Assembly: GCA_963920665.1 (NCBI GenBank)
Contig: OY987273.1
Span: forward strand, 1,304,501 to 1,368,500
Direction: 5' to 3'
Source of the DNA: Straminergon stramineum
Lineage: Eukaryota > Streptophyta > Bryopsida > Hypnales > Calliergonaceae
DNA: 64,000 nucleotides
Made by a program: the position numbers and the translations under genes. Positions 44,844-57,483 of this stretch are shown here, one piece after another (the first letter of the stretch is position 1; every line of letters begins with the position of its first letter). The notes below the pieces were generated by a model, which was not told the origin of the DNA, did no database searches, and saw only the letters and a list, made by a program, of their open reading frames with translations.

Positions 44844-46795
44844 ATGAGGAAGGACTTCTCTGGTTGGTATACTATTCCATCAAGCGATAAAGTGCAGTGC
44901 AAGGCATGTGACTTGGTGTCTACAAATCGGAAGTGCTACATGTTGAGTCACTTAGGATATGAAGGCAAAGACAATGTTTGAGACAAAGGAATAAGCCTAT
45001 GCCCAAAATTAACATCATCAATTTGGAGTCTTTTTGGCCTTTGTAAAGGGATGTTCCCACCAAAATCAGCCCTTGACAGCGTGGATGGTGAGAACATAGT
45101 GAGAGTCGCTAGCAATATCTCAAATGGGAGGGACTCACCACATTCAACACAAAAAGGTTCAAGTCCAATGTTAGAACAGATAGGTTGTGCATCTTTAGGG
45201 ATAAATTATAATGCCAAAACATCAAGTGGACAATGTCTAATCCTATCATCTTCCACGAGTAGGCCTCAAAGACAAAGCTGGCTAGCAGATGGTTTTGAAG
45301 AAGTGGATAGATGGAATTTGGGTGTAGTGTAGGCTAATTTCTTCTATTCGGCAAATATACCATTTGTAGTTTCTTGGTCTGCGGCATTCAAAGAAGTAGT
45401 AAAGAAGACAGCCAAGTTCAAAAAGCCATACAACCTGCCATTATACCTTGCTCTACAAACAAAATTGTTGGACCAAGTGAAGGCAGATCTTGAGTTGAAG
45501 CTACATAAGAGGATCGAGGATAGTATAAAAAAATTTGGTGCAACCCTTTCTATTGATGGATGGAGCTCGGTTACAAATCGGCCATTGGTGAATGCCATGC
45601 TCGTGTCTTCCGCGGGGGAGCAATTCTTGGGATCTGTGGATACAAGTGAGTTCAAAAAAAATGTAGAGTATTTGGCAACTATTTTGGACAAATTCATATA
45701 GAAGGTGGGGCCGGAGAACGTGGTAAAAATCACAACGGACAATGCTCCTATGAACCCTGCAGCATGTAGAATTATAATAGAGAAGTATCCGCACATTTCT
45801 TTTCAAGGTTGCATGGTGCACGCTTTGAATTTGTTGCTTAAAGATTGGAGAAAGCAAGCTTGGGTGACAAACTCAATGGAAAAAGTCCGCACGATTCTTA
45901 CGTATTTCAAGAAGCGATAGATGCCACTTGCAATATTTCGGACTTATCAAAAGGACCTTAGCTTGTTGATGCCAAGGGAAACAAGATTTCATTATTCTTT
46001 ACCATTTGTTGAAGGTAAAAGGAGCACTCCAACAAAGCGTGACCGATCTGTGTTGGGAACAATACATGAAGATGTTGAAGGACAAGAAAACAAAAAGTTG
46101 CATGAAGTCTCAAGAGACGAAGAAGATAATATATAGTGAGCATTTTTAGCAACGTTGCACCAATTTTGTTGACTTGATGGGCATCGTTGTATATGACCTA
46201 CGTGATTTAGATGCCAAGACACCATGCACAGGCAAGGTTTTACATATTCTGAGAAAAATACGGAAACATGTAGTGGATTTAGAAATTGCGCCTTTTTGGT
46301 TAAGCCCCGAACTTGCCAAACTACTTAGAGAGGTGTTCCAAGTCTGATGGGAAATGGTGGAGAGCAATCTCCATTATGTAGGAGCTCTCCTGAACCCCTA
46401 CCTACTTGAAGATAAAAAAACTAGCTAACGATCTTGAAGCAACCAATGCATGCAAGCGTGTTCTTATATGAATTTGTAACTGTGAGGACTATGTAGAAGT
46501 CGTGAAGGAGTTCATGGCTTTTTGACATAGGGAGCCTCCTTTCCACAACATGTTGGATCCAAATGAACAAAATTATCAACACACACTTGGTGGGATTTTG
46601 AAGGCGCTTGTGAGAAGCTAATTGCTCCAATTGCAAGGAGAATATTCGGCCAATTGGTATCCTCATCTTCATATGAATGAAATTAGAGTAGCTATTCTTT
46701 CGTTTACAATAAATCTCGAAACAAGTTGAAAACAAAAAGAGCCATGGATTTGGTGTATGCGTATGTCGCGAGCCGTAAATCCAGAATTCATCGGG
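44844..46795 (+). pseudogene. hAT-family transposase with BED finger and DUF659-type core
   Basis: ATG at 44844, then a BED-like finger: VQCKACDLVSTNRKCYMLSH followed by LGY. The same frame continues to ~46130. The core reads KKFGATLSIDGWSS, NAMLVSSAGEQFLGSVDTSE, ITTDNAPMNPAAC and GCMVHALNLLLKDW, typical of the DUF659/hAT RNase H fold (Asp in IDGW and TDNA; CxxH in the HALNL segment). After a shift near 46130: LMGIVVYDLRDLDAKTPCTG, then WEMVESNLHYVGALLNPYL, then a remnant ending RAMDLVYAYVASRKSR near 46780. Stops in the first frame are one TGA and three TAG, and a later TGA in RWEM (R lost). The C-terminal dimerisation region is cut off where element copy A begins. Confidence 0.75.
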
Positions 46796-46804
46796 TCAAT
46801 AGTA

Positions 46805-49800
46805 AAGAGTTTATAAGTATACAGAATTTTTCCAAAATTCTAATAGGAAAATAGGATTAGAACTGTCTTAGCCTAAACATCTCCCTAAGGCTGAGAGGAT
46901 GCTCTAGGTACTCCGTAACGGGATCCAGGACGGAAGTGGATACCGGAAACCAAGATAGCGACATCCTACAGTCTAGACTTCCGGCCTAGGAAAATAGGGA
47001 TCCGTTAAGGGTAAACGGTCTGCTTCAGGAACGGTCGATAGGATGACAGGTACTTTACCCCGCCACTTCCATTTGTTCTTCCTCTTTCTTCCACAATTGT
47101 TTTGTATGCGTATAGTTGAGGGAAAGAGTGGTGAGTTAGTGATTGTTTCAGGAGTTCTTGCTTGTCCAGATCTTGGTCTAGTTTGCAATGGCGGAGGGGG
47201 ATAGCCGGAAGCCATTGGTGACAAGGCAAATGGTTTGTCCGTCCATTCTAGAAAGGCTAAGAGAGAGGTCACAGTTAGAGGATGATCTGAGTGAGATAGG
47301 GTGTGTCGGATTGTTCTTGAGGCCATGGACCATAAAGAATGATAGGATGATTCAAGAGCTTATTGTAGGAGCCTCAAATCAATACGAGTTGATAGTGAGG
47401 GGGCAACCTGGAACTTGGACTGATGAGGTTTGGGCCGAGGTTTACGGATTCCCCAAAAAGGGATTCAAATTAGCCTCCCGGATGGACAAGTTTGTAGTAG
47501 GGAAGTTTAAAAATGTAGCCCATTCGAAGGAAGGGTATGCCATTAGCGACTGTCTAGATGCAAGGCAGAGGCATGTCCTAGAATTTCTGATCCCTATCTT
47601 GTATCCAGAAAAGCCTACCTAGGTTACGGTTACGGTAGCAAACACCATTTTTGGTGCTATGGAGGGTAGACCGGTCAATTGGGGCAAAGTGATTGGAGCA
47701 GTAGTCTCCAAGCTTGCCGCCAATGTAGGCAAGGCAAAGACCAACCCAATTGGTCCTTACCTATTCCACCTCTACCATCATGCAAAACTCTTGAGTGATG
47801 CGGAAATGGTAGGGTATGATACCGGATCCACCAACTTGCAATACGGCCTTACAGAGGAAGTAGAGGCAGAGCAGCCGCCAATAGAGGAGGAAGAAGATCC
47901 GAAAGAGGAGGAGAAGCTCCTACATCGGAGGTGGAGGAAGTCCACCGATCCGACTTCACGGGGGAAGCTTCCGACTCAAGAGAAGATTCCGGCAGAAGAA
48001 GGAGGCATGTCCGGATTCGTCAAAACCGGATTCAATTGGGTACTATAGGCTCAGGAGTACCACGAGAACCTAGTGGACCTACTTAGGAGGATCAGCAAGG
48101 AGTTGAAGATGGAGCTGGAAGACATCCTCGACACTTTGAAGAAACTTTCGAATCTAGAAGCGCTGGAGAAGAAGGAGAAGTAGATTGAAGGCCTGGAAAA
48201 GGAAAAGGCAGACCTTCAAGCCAGACTAAGCTAGGCTCAAGGAGAGATGGCCGCAGCAAAACAAAGGGAGAAGGAAGCTCTATAGCTAGTCAAGAACCTA
48301 TCCGGGTTGGTAGACAAGCCGGCAGACCTAGTCATGAAGGCAGCCCTCGTGCAAAACTGGCTTGCAAAGGAAGGGCATCTTACCGGATCTAAGGTGATCC
48401 GGATCCTAGTAGACTTCTCTTTGAGGATGGAGTCTACCTTGAAGGAAATGCGTCAATTGCTAGGACAAATTGATCTGGATAGTGTCATGGACTTCTCCAG
48501 CTTTCTGGAGATCCACTTTGACACGGAAACTCCAATAAAGCGGACAACCTCAATGCCACTATTGTCTAGACTCGAAGCCTAGAGGGAAATTCTCCGGCAT
48601 TCTACAGAACCCTTCTCTATGCAACTCGAGAAGACGATCTAGGGAAGTGTGAAGACAACATGAGAACCAAGTAAGAAGATGGAAGCAACATGGGAGTTAG
48701 CACTGCCGGAGATTACGGTTTCGCCACCTGTCCTTGTATTCCATCTTTCGAAGAAGGAGCCACTTCAAACACCTCCCTCAAAAAACCCTGGTGAATTGGC
48801 GGACTGGATCGAAGGACTACTGAAATCGGCCTCGACCTATCCGGAAGGATTTGAGCACATGTTGCAACAACAACCAAGGAAAGAGATGGACCCCATTATT
48901 TTGGATGAGACATCTCCAGGTGAAGAAGATGAGAGGGAGATCACTCAAATTGAGAAATCTAACGAAGAGGAGTACCAGACCAGATTAGAAGATGAAGAGG
49001 AAGAAGAAGGGGAATACTCTCCTCCGAAAATCTGAAAGATCCAGACCCAAGCAACATTGAGGATGACACCAGTGAAGGCAACTCCAAAAGCAACTCCAAG
49101 GTCATCTACCTGAGCACCAACCACTCAAGACGGGAGTAGTCAGAAGAAAGCACGAAAGGCGAAGTAGTTAGGTTTTTTAGGCAATTAGGATTTGAGTTTT
49201 GAATTGGATTCAGATTTCTAGGTGTGGGCCCGGGTTCCGGATTTGTAGGATCTGACTTTTTCGGGTTTCTCGGGAAGTCTATGAGTGGTCACTTGGATTT
49301 CCGGGTGCCTTTTTGGCCATTTTGGCTTTGGTTTTTTTGAGTTTTTAAGTGGGGCAGGTTTGTTGCCTCTCATTCCATCCTAGTGTTATAGTTTGTATTT
49401 TGTCATCCTTTCTTTAATCTGAGCCACCAAGTGGACCCTCAAGATTTGATTTGTTGCATATCTAGCTTTCCGACGTTGTCTTGTGAGTATTTAAATAAGA
49501 GAGGAGGAAGAAAGGAGGAATCCGGATCTAAGGAGACTTAGATTTGAGTTGTGAGGAACGTTTGTGACATAGTCTAGACTCATGATTTTGGTCTTGAGCA
49601 CGTGCCTTTAAAACAGTGGAATAGAAATCCGATTAGGAGTGGCATGGGTGCGATTCTGGAACACCAAAGAGGGTTCTGTGCGGAGATAAGCAACCGCCAA
49701 TGGAAGTAATACCCATGCCACTTACCGGAAGGTCAGCCAAACCCTAGGATTAGTGTAGCAAATGACTTACAATCCTTATATTAGTTCCATTTTCTATTGG

Positions 49801-50255
49801 TCTGTCGTTGTAGTAAAAAAGTCTAGAAGCAGCTTTGTGTGACTTGCCTTCCGGATTGGCCATCCGGAAAGTTGTGAGAGTATTTCCGGTTTGATCGTGT
49901 CCAACAGTTGGTCTAATTGTGTGTTGTGAAGTTTAGAAGAGAGAAGAGTGTGTGAGGAATACGAGTGGTGAGTCCCTACCCCTCTATACAATCAAAGGCA
50001 GACCCTCTGAGGGTAAAACAGAGGTACCAAAAACCAATGTTTGTGTGTGAAGAGACGGATCCGGATTTTGGATTGGAGTGGATCCGGATTGGATTCCGGA
50101 AAGGTAGTGATCCGGAAGAGAGAAAAGAGGTGAAGAAAAAGCTTAAGTTGGTAGAATAGATAATCTCAACTTGCAGCAACAATCTAGAATCCCCTGGGAT
50201 GATATTTCGAGTTAGTTTACACGTTTTGGTGTTGTAAATGGTATTTACCGCACAC
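46805..50255 (+). mobile_element. ORF-bearing element, copy A (~3.45 kb)
   Basis: Closely related to copy B over its full length: the leader (GGAACGGTCG.TAGGATGA, AGTGGTGAGTTAGTGATTG), the ORF, and ~1.1 kb of 3' sequence (GAGCCACCAAGTGGA, GATAAGCAACCGC, GGTGAGTCCCTACCCCTCTA, ACTAGAATCCCCTGGGA or similar, TTTTGGTGTTGTAAA). CCGGA and GGATCC motifs are frequent. Left end judged from the end of hAT coding sequence, right end from the point where CACTA coding begins, so both are approximate. No long terminal repeats seen. A TATTTAAATA box near 49490 could start a second transcript. Confidence 0.55.
47188..49167 (+). pseudogene. Element ORF, copy A
   Basis: A single frame of 660 codons from ATG 47188 to TAG 49165, with no frameshift. 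Conserved blocks: IGCVGLFLRPWTIKNDRMI, WTDEVWAEVYGFPKKGFKLA, SKEGYAISDCLDARQRHVLE, VANTIFGAMEGRPVNWGKVI and IGPYLFHLYH, then a coiled coil (LEKEKADLQARLS), an acidic stretch (EDEEEEEGEYSPP) and a basic end (QKKARKAK). Premature stops are TAG at 47620, 48046, 48181, 48232, 48283, 48580 and 48640 and TGA at 48661, 49033 and 49111; no TAA. Several face CAG or TGG in copy B. Function unknown. The layout (N-terminal globular domain, coiled coil, charged tail) would suit a structural or nucleic-acid-associated protein. Confidence 0.7.
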
Positions 50256-51650
50256 TACGCGTACAACATTGCTACTCTATAGGGATGATCTTTGGGCAAC
50301 TACTTGTGAGCCCCACAGTACATTTGCTTTCCAAGCTCCACAAAATACTCAGCACCTAAGTCCTCACCACACCAAGGACAGGCTACGTATCCCTGGTGAG
50401 TACATCCTCCCATCGTGTTGTAGCCCGGGAAGTCATGGATTGTCCATAAGAGCATACCGCATAACTGAAATGACCTACAACCGGCATCCTTCATTACGTC
50501 ATACAATAGAACTCCTGACCACAACTCCAACAATTCTTCAAGAAGTGGCTCCAAGTTTACATCAAACACTTCAGCTGTCATGGACTCTTTATTAGAAATT
50601 AATAGGGCCAAAAACACAAAAAACTTCTTTTTGCTCAACCATGGGGGGAGATTATAATTCAATAACATCACTAACCATGTGGACCAAGATGACCATGTCT
50701 ACTTGAAAGGGTTCACTCCATTTGCCGCTAGAGCAAAGTGCGCATTTTGTGGATCATAATCAAACGTTCGATCCACATTCTTGTGGAAGTGTTGCTAGGC
50801 CTTTGAATCGCAAGGATGTTAGACAAGGCCATCCCCCCCATCTTGGTTGCTGTGATTTTTGGCATGCCACAACATCAACTTCGAATGGTTGGGAGAACGG
50901 AATATTCTTTGCAACCGTGGAATAATGGGAAAGTGACGAAGAACTTTCACTAGGAACGCCTTCCGATCTTCATCCCTATACTGGTGCCTACCACACTTAG
51001 GAAACTGTATGGCATTAACATGTTCATCACGAAATAGAACACATCCTTTCTCACATGCATGGATGGTATTATACGTTAGGCCTAATTTGGCAGTCAAGGT
51101 CCTTGTAGCACGATATGTCTTTGAGAATGTATTTTTCTCTAGAAGAAGGTGGAGATGCAAAATGTCGAAGAGTTCATTTGCACAATGGTTGCTCATCCCA
51201 TGCATAGTACACAGATTCATCAACAACATAGTTGCGGCGAGCTTGATGGACCAAAAACCATCGTATAGACCTTCCATCAACTCCTCCAATGTTTGGGCAT
51301 CAAAGTTGGCATCGTCCCCAACTCCCTCAAAAGCATTGTCACCTGGTGCAAGCTCATCCCTACATTCATTACCATCAACAAGGTCCTGTGTGTCCACTTC
51401 CCAAGTATCTTCATGGACCAAGTCTATAGTGGCAAAAGCCTAGCTCACATTATGGTGAAGTCTCTCCTCAAAACTTGGTGTACTTTCCTTTGCCCGAATT
51501 GCTTGGTCAATCATCCCCTACATATCAATAATGGCATCAACTCCCATTGTTTCTTGTTGGACTAGTTCCCAAAATTGTTGCTCCCACTCTTCGTTAGAAG
51601 AGTCCCAGCTACCAGAACCTCTCCAAATCCGACATTAAGGATCTCTTCCA
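50256..51650 (-). pseudogene. CACTA (En/Spm) TNP2-type transposase
   Basis: One frame from about 51640 to 50256 with several stops and no frameshift. Diagnostic blocks: MLLMNLCTMHGMSNHCANEL, KLGLTYNTIHACEKGCVLFR, FPKCGRHQYRDEDRK, LRHFPIIPRLQRIFRS, HFHKNVDRTFDYDP, FALAANGVNPFK, VMLLNYNLPPWL, LCGMLLWTIHDFPGYNTMGG and YVACPWCGEDLG, all characteristic of TNP2 proteins. Stops include TAA at 50819 and TAG near 50780 (where the family has Trp), 50710 and in the upstream part (51452, 51530). The C-terminal half is missing: the reading ends at KDHPYRVA where copy A ends, so the transposase was truncated there. Termini of this CACTA element were not found. Confidence 0.8.
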
Positions 51651-53350
51651 TTTCGAATTAGGTGCTCCTTCACATTATGTATTAGTAATATCCGCCGCCC
51701 CTAGCATTTTGTACATAGGCAGTGCAATTGAGATAGGTTTAATTGTAAAGCCTTGTGCACCTCTCTGATCCATAGTCAATCATCTCATAAGCGTTGCCTT
51801 TGACTGTTGGACAAAAGAAGGCAAATAGTGATCATCTTGCTTAAGCTTGGAAATTCTCAAGAGAAGCGATTGTCTTGCAGATCAAACATATAACATATTT
51901 TCACACGAAAGCCACTTCGTAGATGGTTGTCACCTTCAAACAACATGCATTAAACAAATTCAATGAATAACTTCACTTCAACTTTTGCATGACTTTAATT
52001 CAACTCCTTTATGACTTCCACCACTTTTTCTACTTCACTTCCATTACTTGAATATGTCTTAAAACTCTTCACATAGAACAATGAAGGTAGGTTTATAGAA
52101 TGCATGAATGCATGAAAATTACTTTTACTACTTCTTTTTGGTTGTTTCCGTACTTATTTTGTAGTACCGAAGTGAAATTTCAAGCAAGAAATGAACGGTC
52201 CAAGCAAGAAATGATGCTAACCATGAGCTCATGAATGCATGTCATATAAATTCAGAAAACCAGCACAATGGAAACTACTTCTCCTTTTCATTTAATGGCG
52301 AATCACAACAAGTCAACTAGGCATATTTTCTTTTTCTTTGGAATGCATGCACCCCCTATAGTTGGGGATATTCTTGCCTTCGCCCCTCCTTCTAGCATTG
52401 AATTTCTAGCCAGCATCATTTTTAGTACTGTACCTATATCCTCTACCATTGCCTGCTCCACCCTAGCTCTGAAATTTACTTTACATGGTCTATGCATGGT
52501 TCTTATAGGATTTAGCGTTATTGGATTTGGTATGGGATGTGGACATGTTGCTTCAACAAAGACAGATCATGTTCCACGAAAGCGTCTAGAGTTGCTTGAA
52601 GACCACTACATTGATTCACGATCTGCTTGGATTCGTTGTTTTGTACAGGCTGTACAACTAACTGCACTAGTGGTACATGTTTTAGGCAAATGAGTTTCGT
52701 CCTTTGAATCTGGGGTGGACATTCGCCTTCTCTTTCTATGGAACAATGGTGTGGCTCAAAGAACTCTTTGCTTGGACATCACAAGAACTTCCCCCCCAAA
52801 ACCTTGTTCAACGAATTAGGATACCTCGGATAACTATACACAAACTTACGTGCCAATGAGGAGGCTTCTTAAGTACCCTCATGGACTGAGCAATAGTGAA
52901 ATTGAAAGCTGATGCCTAAACTTCTAGTCAAAGGTCTTGCTAATCACATTTAAGTGCCAGCCCCAAAGACAGAAGTATAGTTCAAGAATAAAAGGGAGCA
53001 ACAAAATTACAGGCTTCAGTACCCCACCCCCCCAATATCAAATACACACCATTAAAAAGACACTATGGGGTAATACTGCACAGAACTCCAAGATACTAAT
53101 TAAAGGACAAAGACTTCATGTTCATCATCAAATATCAACGGAAACAAAAATTCATGGGACATTAGAATTGCTCGTCACATGGAATACCCTTAGCCCCATT
53201 TCAATTAAAGTAATATGTAGAGAGAAACATGTACTCCATATCCCTCCAAGAAGACATGAGTGTTTCATTTTCAATTCCAACTACGGCTATGATCTTGGAG
53301 CATTGATTGTTGTCGTTTGCTTGGTTGCAACCAGACTGGACGCTTTTCCT
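51651..53350. other. No supportable gene
   Basis: A frame at 52268-52693 (+, 141 codons) is long and hydrophobic in its middle (two possible membrane segments) but has no recognisable motif. A second frame, 52937-53521, looks like open noncoding sequence. I do not call either. Confidence 0.3.
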
Positions 53351-53355
53351 ACACC

Positions 53356-53460
53356 ACACCACTACAATATGACTTCAATTAGTCACCTAGAAGTCATTCT
53401 ACCTAGCCTCGACTTAAGTATGACTCGTAGTAGTCATATTGAAGTCACTCTGAAGTCGCG
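53356..53460 (+). mobile_element. Candidate CACTA-type terminus with GACTT subterminal repeats
   Basis: CACTACAATATGACTTCAAT begins a 100-bp stretch with about eight copies of GACTT/AAGTC in both orientations, including a palindromic pair (TATGACTTCAAT and AGTCATATTGAAGTCA). CACTA elements begin CACTA and have such subterminal arrays. Similar GACTT-rich patches occur at 62490-62580 and 63430-63470. No matching TAGTG end was proven. Confidence 0.35.
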
Positions 53461-53892
53461 GGACATCCTGCAACGCTTGGGACTAACCTTCATTCTGGTG
53501 ACATTAATTAATGTCAACTAACATGTTAAAAGTCTATACCTACAGTCTTCATCATTAATAAGTGCCTCAGTCATGATTCAGTGAAAACCTAATCAAGAGA
53601 ACATTGTCAATGTTCACAAAATGTCTAGAGAAAGCCACTGTAAGTAATTGTGGGACATTTGAATTAAATGCTAGCCTCCAAATCGCGCCTCAACAATGAT
53701 GACCACTACCTCTCCTCGAAATCACTCATAAGAAAACTATTCCTATTTGCTAGAATTCTGGCATTTGTAGTCTCCCGTGCATCGCCGAAGGAGAATGTGA
53801 CTGTGTAGCCTTTGTGTGCTTGTAGTTTTGAGTTCAGCCTAGTTGCTTTGGAGTTTGAAGGAGTCTTCTAAAACCAACACTTTCTCACAATG

Positions 53893-56800
53893 GACCCACG
53901 CCCAGGTACGGGCGACGAATTGGACAAGGAGAACAGACATTGACAATCTATGGAGACAACAATAAAGAGTCTGTTGCATCCAAAGACAGAGTACGAGCTA
54001 TTTAGGGACAAGCGCGTGCTTCAAATAAAAAAGGCTCTAGAACTAGTGCTTCAAGCCAAAAGAGAAGTTTGAGTTACCTACAAAGCTCCTATCTTCCTTC
54101 TGTCATAGGTGCATGCCATGTCGATGTTGTGTGCTATTGATAGAACCCTCATGTAGGCACGTGGTCTATAGATCAAGGTAGAGAAGTAGCTCACAAGGCC
54201 ATAGCAGTCATGGAAGTAGCCTTCCAAGTCTCTGGGTGATGTCTCTCCGATTGTAAAGTAGAAATTGAAGTTTTTGTTCATCTACTACAATGCACGAGTT
54301 TGTAGGTGATGCGCTAGGGTTTTTTGAGGATAATGCCTTGGAAATTGCTCCATTCCTCTCCATTAAGCAATATAGAGTCATTCAAAAGTTGAATTGTAGT
54401 CTTTGCACCTGAAGTCTTCCTCCTCCACGACTACTTCTCAGTAACGCTTTAGTCAAGCTAAAGTAATGTGATAGTGACACCTGAACTTACAAACCCTTTT
54501 GGCGGCTGGTTAATATAGTTAGCTACATAGAAGGTCCTAAACCTTGGAGCTTTTAAGTGCACTCTCGTTCAGAGTGCCTTGTGCAAAGTCAAAACCCTAG
54601 GGCTACAATTTCACTTCTTCTTTTCCCTCTCACTCATTCTATTTGTTTATGCTAATCTATAAGGTTGTTTTCCGCAAAATTGGTGTATGCTTTGTCATTT
54701 GTGTAGTGCTTCTCATTCCTTATGCATGAACCTCTACACCGTAGGGAGAAGCATTATGGGATGAAGCCTGAGGGATAGAAGAAAATCCAAGAGAAAAAAA
54801 GCAGGGAAGGTGAGTACAGGATTTTGTGGCGGCATGGCCTTCGAGGATGGGGTAGAAGGGAGAAGCACAAGCTGTGAATTGTCGAGGGAGAACGTCGAGA
54901 CTCCTCTAGTATGAGTAGCAATTGCGATTCCTCCTCTAAGGAAATGGAATCCAATGAAGAGGCTATTGTAGCAAGTATGATGAACTTAGCAATTGCTTGT
55001 AAGCATGTGCAACAACAATCAAAGGGCAAGGTAGCTGCAACAAGTAATTCGCAATTGTTCTCTTCTCCAATGTGGTTAAGGTTTTGAGAATGCTTGGACG
55101 ACCTCCTTCTTTATGTGTGTTTCCAAATCAATGTTTAAGTCCTCCTTGTCTTCATAAGTGCCAATTTATGCAATTGGTTGTCTTCAACAAGCTTCCCACT
55201 TCCACTGTGGTCCCTCATTGTCAAATTTGAGCACTCATCCCCTTATGTGTGAATAAAGTTGTACGATGCTTGTTTTCTGCCAAGCATCTTCCAGTAGTGG
55301 TCTCTAGCATTGTGTTTAATTCTCCCCTTTCTGTCAATTGAAACCGATGCATGCGTGTCGCCTTCTTGGTTTTGGTTAAATCCAACTAACATCTTTGTCG
55401 TTGTGGCATGTGCAAAGGATAGGAGAGTCATCTTCAACTCTAGTGACGAGGAGGTTTAGGAGGAGCCTCTTGTAGACCAGAGGAAGAAGAGGCAACAACC
55501 AAGAGCACCAATTGTGAAGGTGCCCAAGAAAAGTGTAATTGTACTTCCAATGACATAGATTGCCTTTGCTTCTAGATGGTCATGGATTTGTGGGCAGTGG
55601 ATGCCTCAGCAATCCACCCAACCACCTCCTTGGTTCACGGGGCTAGTAGCACCTTACCCCATAGTCTGGCAAGCAAGTGACGATGCAGTGCGAGACATTT
55701 TCGAGAGCACACTTTGGAGAAAGAAGCAAACACTGTACAAGTTAGGTAGTCGCGAGTGAGCCACTCATTCTATAAAACCGAATTATGTAGAAATGGAGGA
55801 GGGTGGAGAGGTGGAAGGAGGGTGTGAGGGCAAAAATGCCTGGGATTTGGGGATAAGGAATTTTGTCCTCCTCATTTTGGATATGAGCATCGTGGATTGG
55901 GCAAATCACAAGCCACACACTTTGCAAAAACTATGAGCAATACATGAAGTCAAAGAGGTCTCATTTGAAAGTTAGGTGGCTTAGAGGCATTAACAAACCC
56001 CTTGTCCACATCAATGACAACCAATGGAATCGATTGATAAAGTATTGGCAAACTGATGCCTAGAAATTGAAGTCCTAGAAGATGGTTGTTGCCTAGCAAA
56101 GTGTAAAGAATTTCTCCGTAGTTGGAAGGAATGGCAAAACTAGAGTCGAAGTTCAATTGGTAAGCCTTCATTTTTGGCATATATGGCCCTTCTGTCATCA
56201 AATTGCTTCATAGCTTAGAAATGTTTACCATTGGAAATTCCTAGGTGCTCATTATTAATGTGGTTGTGATGTAGAGAGGGGAGATCAACGAGTCTTGGAA
56301 TCACCACCCTCGCAAACAGCATGCAAGGAAGTGTAGGACATGAACCTATAGGGACGGTAAATTTTCTAAACCTTAGTGTGAACTTGCATAGTGTTTCAAG
56401 GGTCTTGGTAGAGGTGCATAAATGTGTGGTTTTTGAGGATGTGAGCATGCGAGAGCTTTTCTTGTGGAAGTTAAGGAAATAAATTCCTTAAATTTTCAAA
56501 GTACGAGTGATGTTTATCTTCTAGTAGTCAAACTGAGCTTATATGTATAAGTTCGTAGTTCAAAATATAGACATAATCATTATGTGATATTGCCCCTTAT
56601 GGAAAGTTGAAGGATGTCAATGTAGAGTCCCGCAAAAGTTGCGTAGGTAGAAAGGGTGACTACAATTACACTTACCCATGACTTCAGAAACACTACAGAA
56701 AGAGTGTCTTCTTCATGTTGTATGCGTCTTGTGAAACAAAGCCAGGCAACAAGTGACTCATCTTTATGGTCGGAGATGGCTTCCTAGAAGTAAGACGTTG

Positions 56801-57480
56801 ACAAGAAGTTTAGCCAATTCATAGCAATGTCAATAGCTCACGTAGATGCAATAGATGACCTGACCAACATGTTTTGGAGTTTCATGTAGAAGTCCAAGGA
56901 CCCGCACGATGGTAGCCCCTCTCTCACATAGTTGGTGTTGAAAAACTAGGAGTCTACCAACTTGAAGGGGAAGGAGGCTATAGGGGTCTTGGAGAACTCT
57001 CGTGAAAAGGTGGTGTCCGTAGACTATGGATTGGGTAAGAAATCAAGGACCCCAAAAAAAAACGTGTGTTTGTCAATCTCGTAAGAAAACTATGTGATGG
57101 CAACATCATAGCCATAGTTGTGGAAGTCACCTTGTCTTCCAATATGGAAATCACTATGAATAGCACTCTTGTGGCCTAATTCCAAGATTTAGGCCCTAAT
57201 TGAAAGGTGACGAGGACGGAGAGCCCGAAGGCAGAGCCTTTGATACTAGAATTGCATTAGAAATAGGAACTTCTAAATCTGTTTGACCTTGTTTCGGGCC
57301 TTCCTCAACAAAAAGTCAATGTTCATGGCAAGGTCTAAGTGCAGTCAACAGTTCAGTGCCGTGATGATGACCATGCCCTGGTCGACGTGTAGGCAATAGA
57401 TATAAGCAAGGAAAACTAACATATAGGTAGTGACCACGTAGAGAAAGTGTTACAAGACAAAGACTTAGAATGGATGGAGT
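53893..57480 (+). pseudogene. Unrecognised decayed gene, 5' part
   Basis: Protein-like plus-strand pieces in changing frames: MDPRPGTGDELDKENRH (53893), SSNCDSSSKEMESNEEAI (about 54910), a piece at 55436-55760 (RAPIVKVPKKSVIVL, WFTGLVAPYPIVWQASDDAV, TLWRKKQTLYKLG), KKFSQFIAMSIAHVDAIDDL (56795), FVNLVRKLCDGNIIAIVVEV (57066), and QSTVQCRDDDHALVDV running to DKDLEWMELV at 57475. Stops inside these pieces again sit where Gln or Arg would fit. The pieces may be exons of one gene, or of two. The region 55.9-56.5 kb gives no clear frame. The last piece runs to the left end of element copy B, and similar protein-like sequence resumes just beyond its right end. Confidence 0.35.
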
Positions 57481-57483
57481 TAG

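Noticed and set aside
52268..52693. Possible membrane protein of 141 codons
   Set aside because: Hydrophobic stretches without a family motif, splice sites or a neighbouring exon; length alone is not enough.
52937..53521. 194-codon plus-strand frame
   Set aside because: Its composition changes along its length and it runs into the candidate CACTA terminus and its GACTT repeats, so it is probably noncoding.
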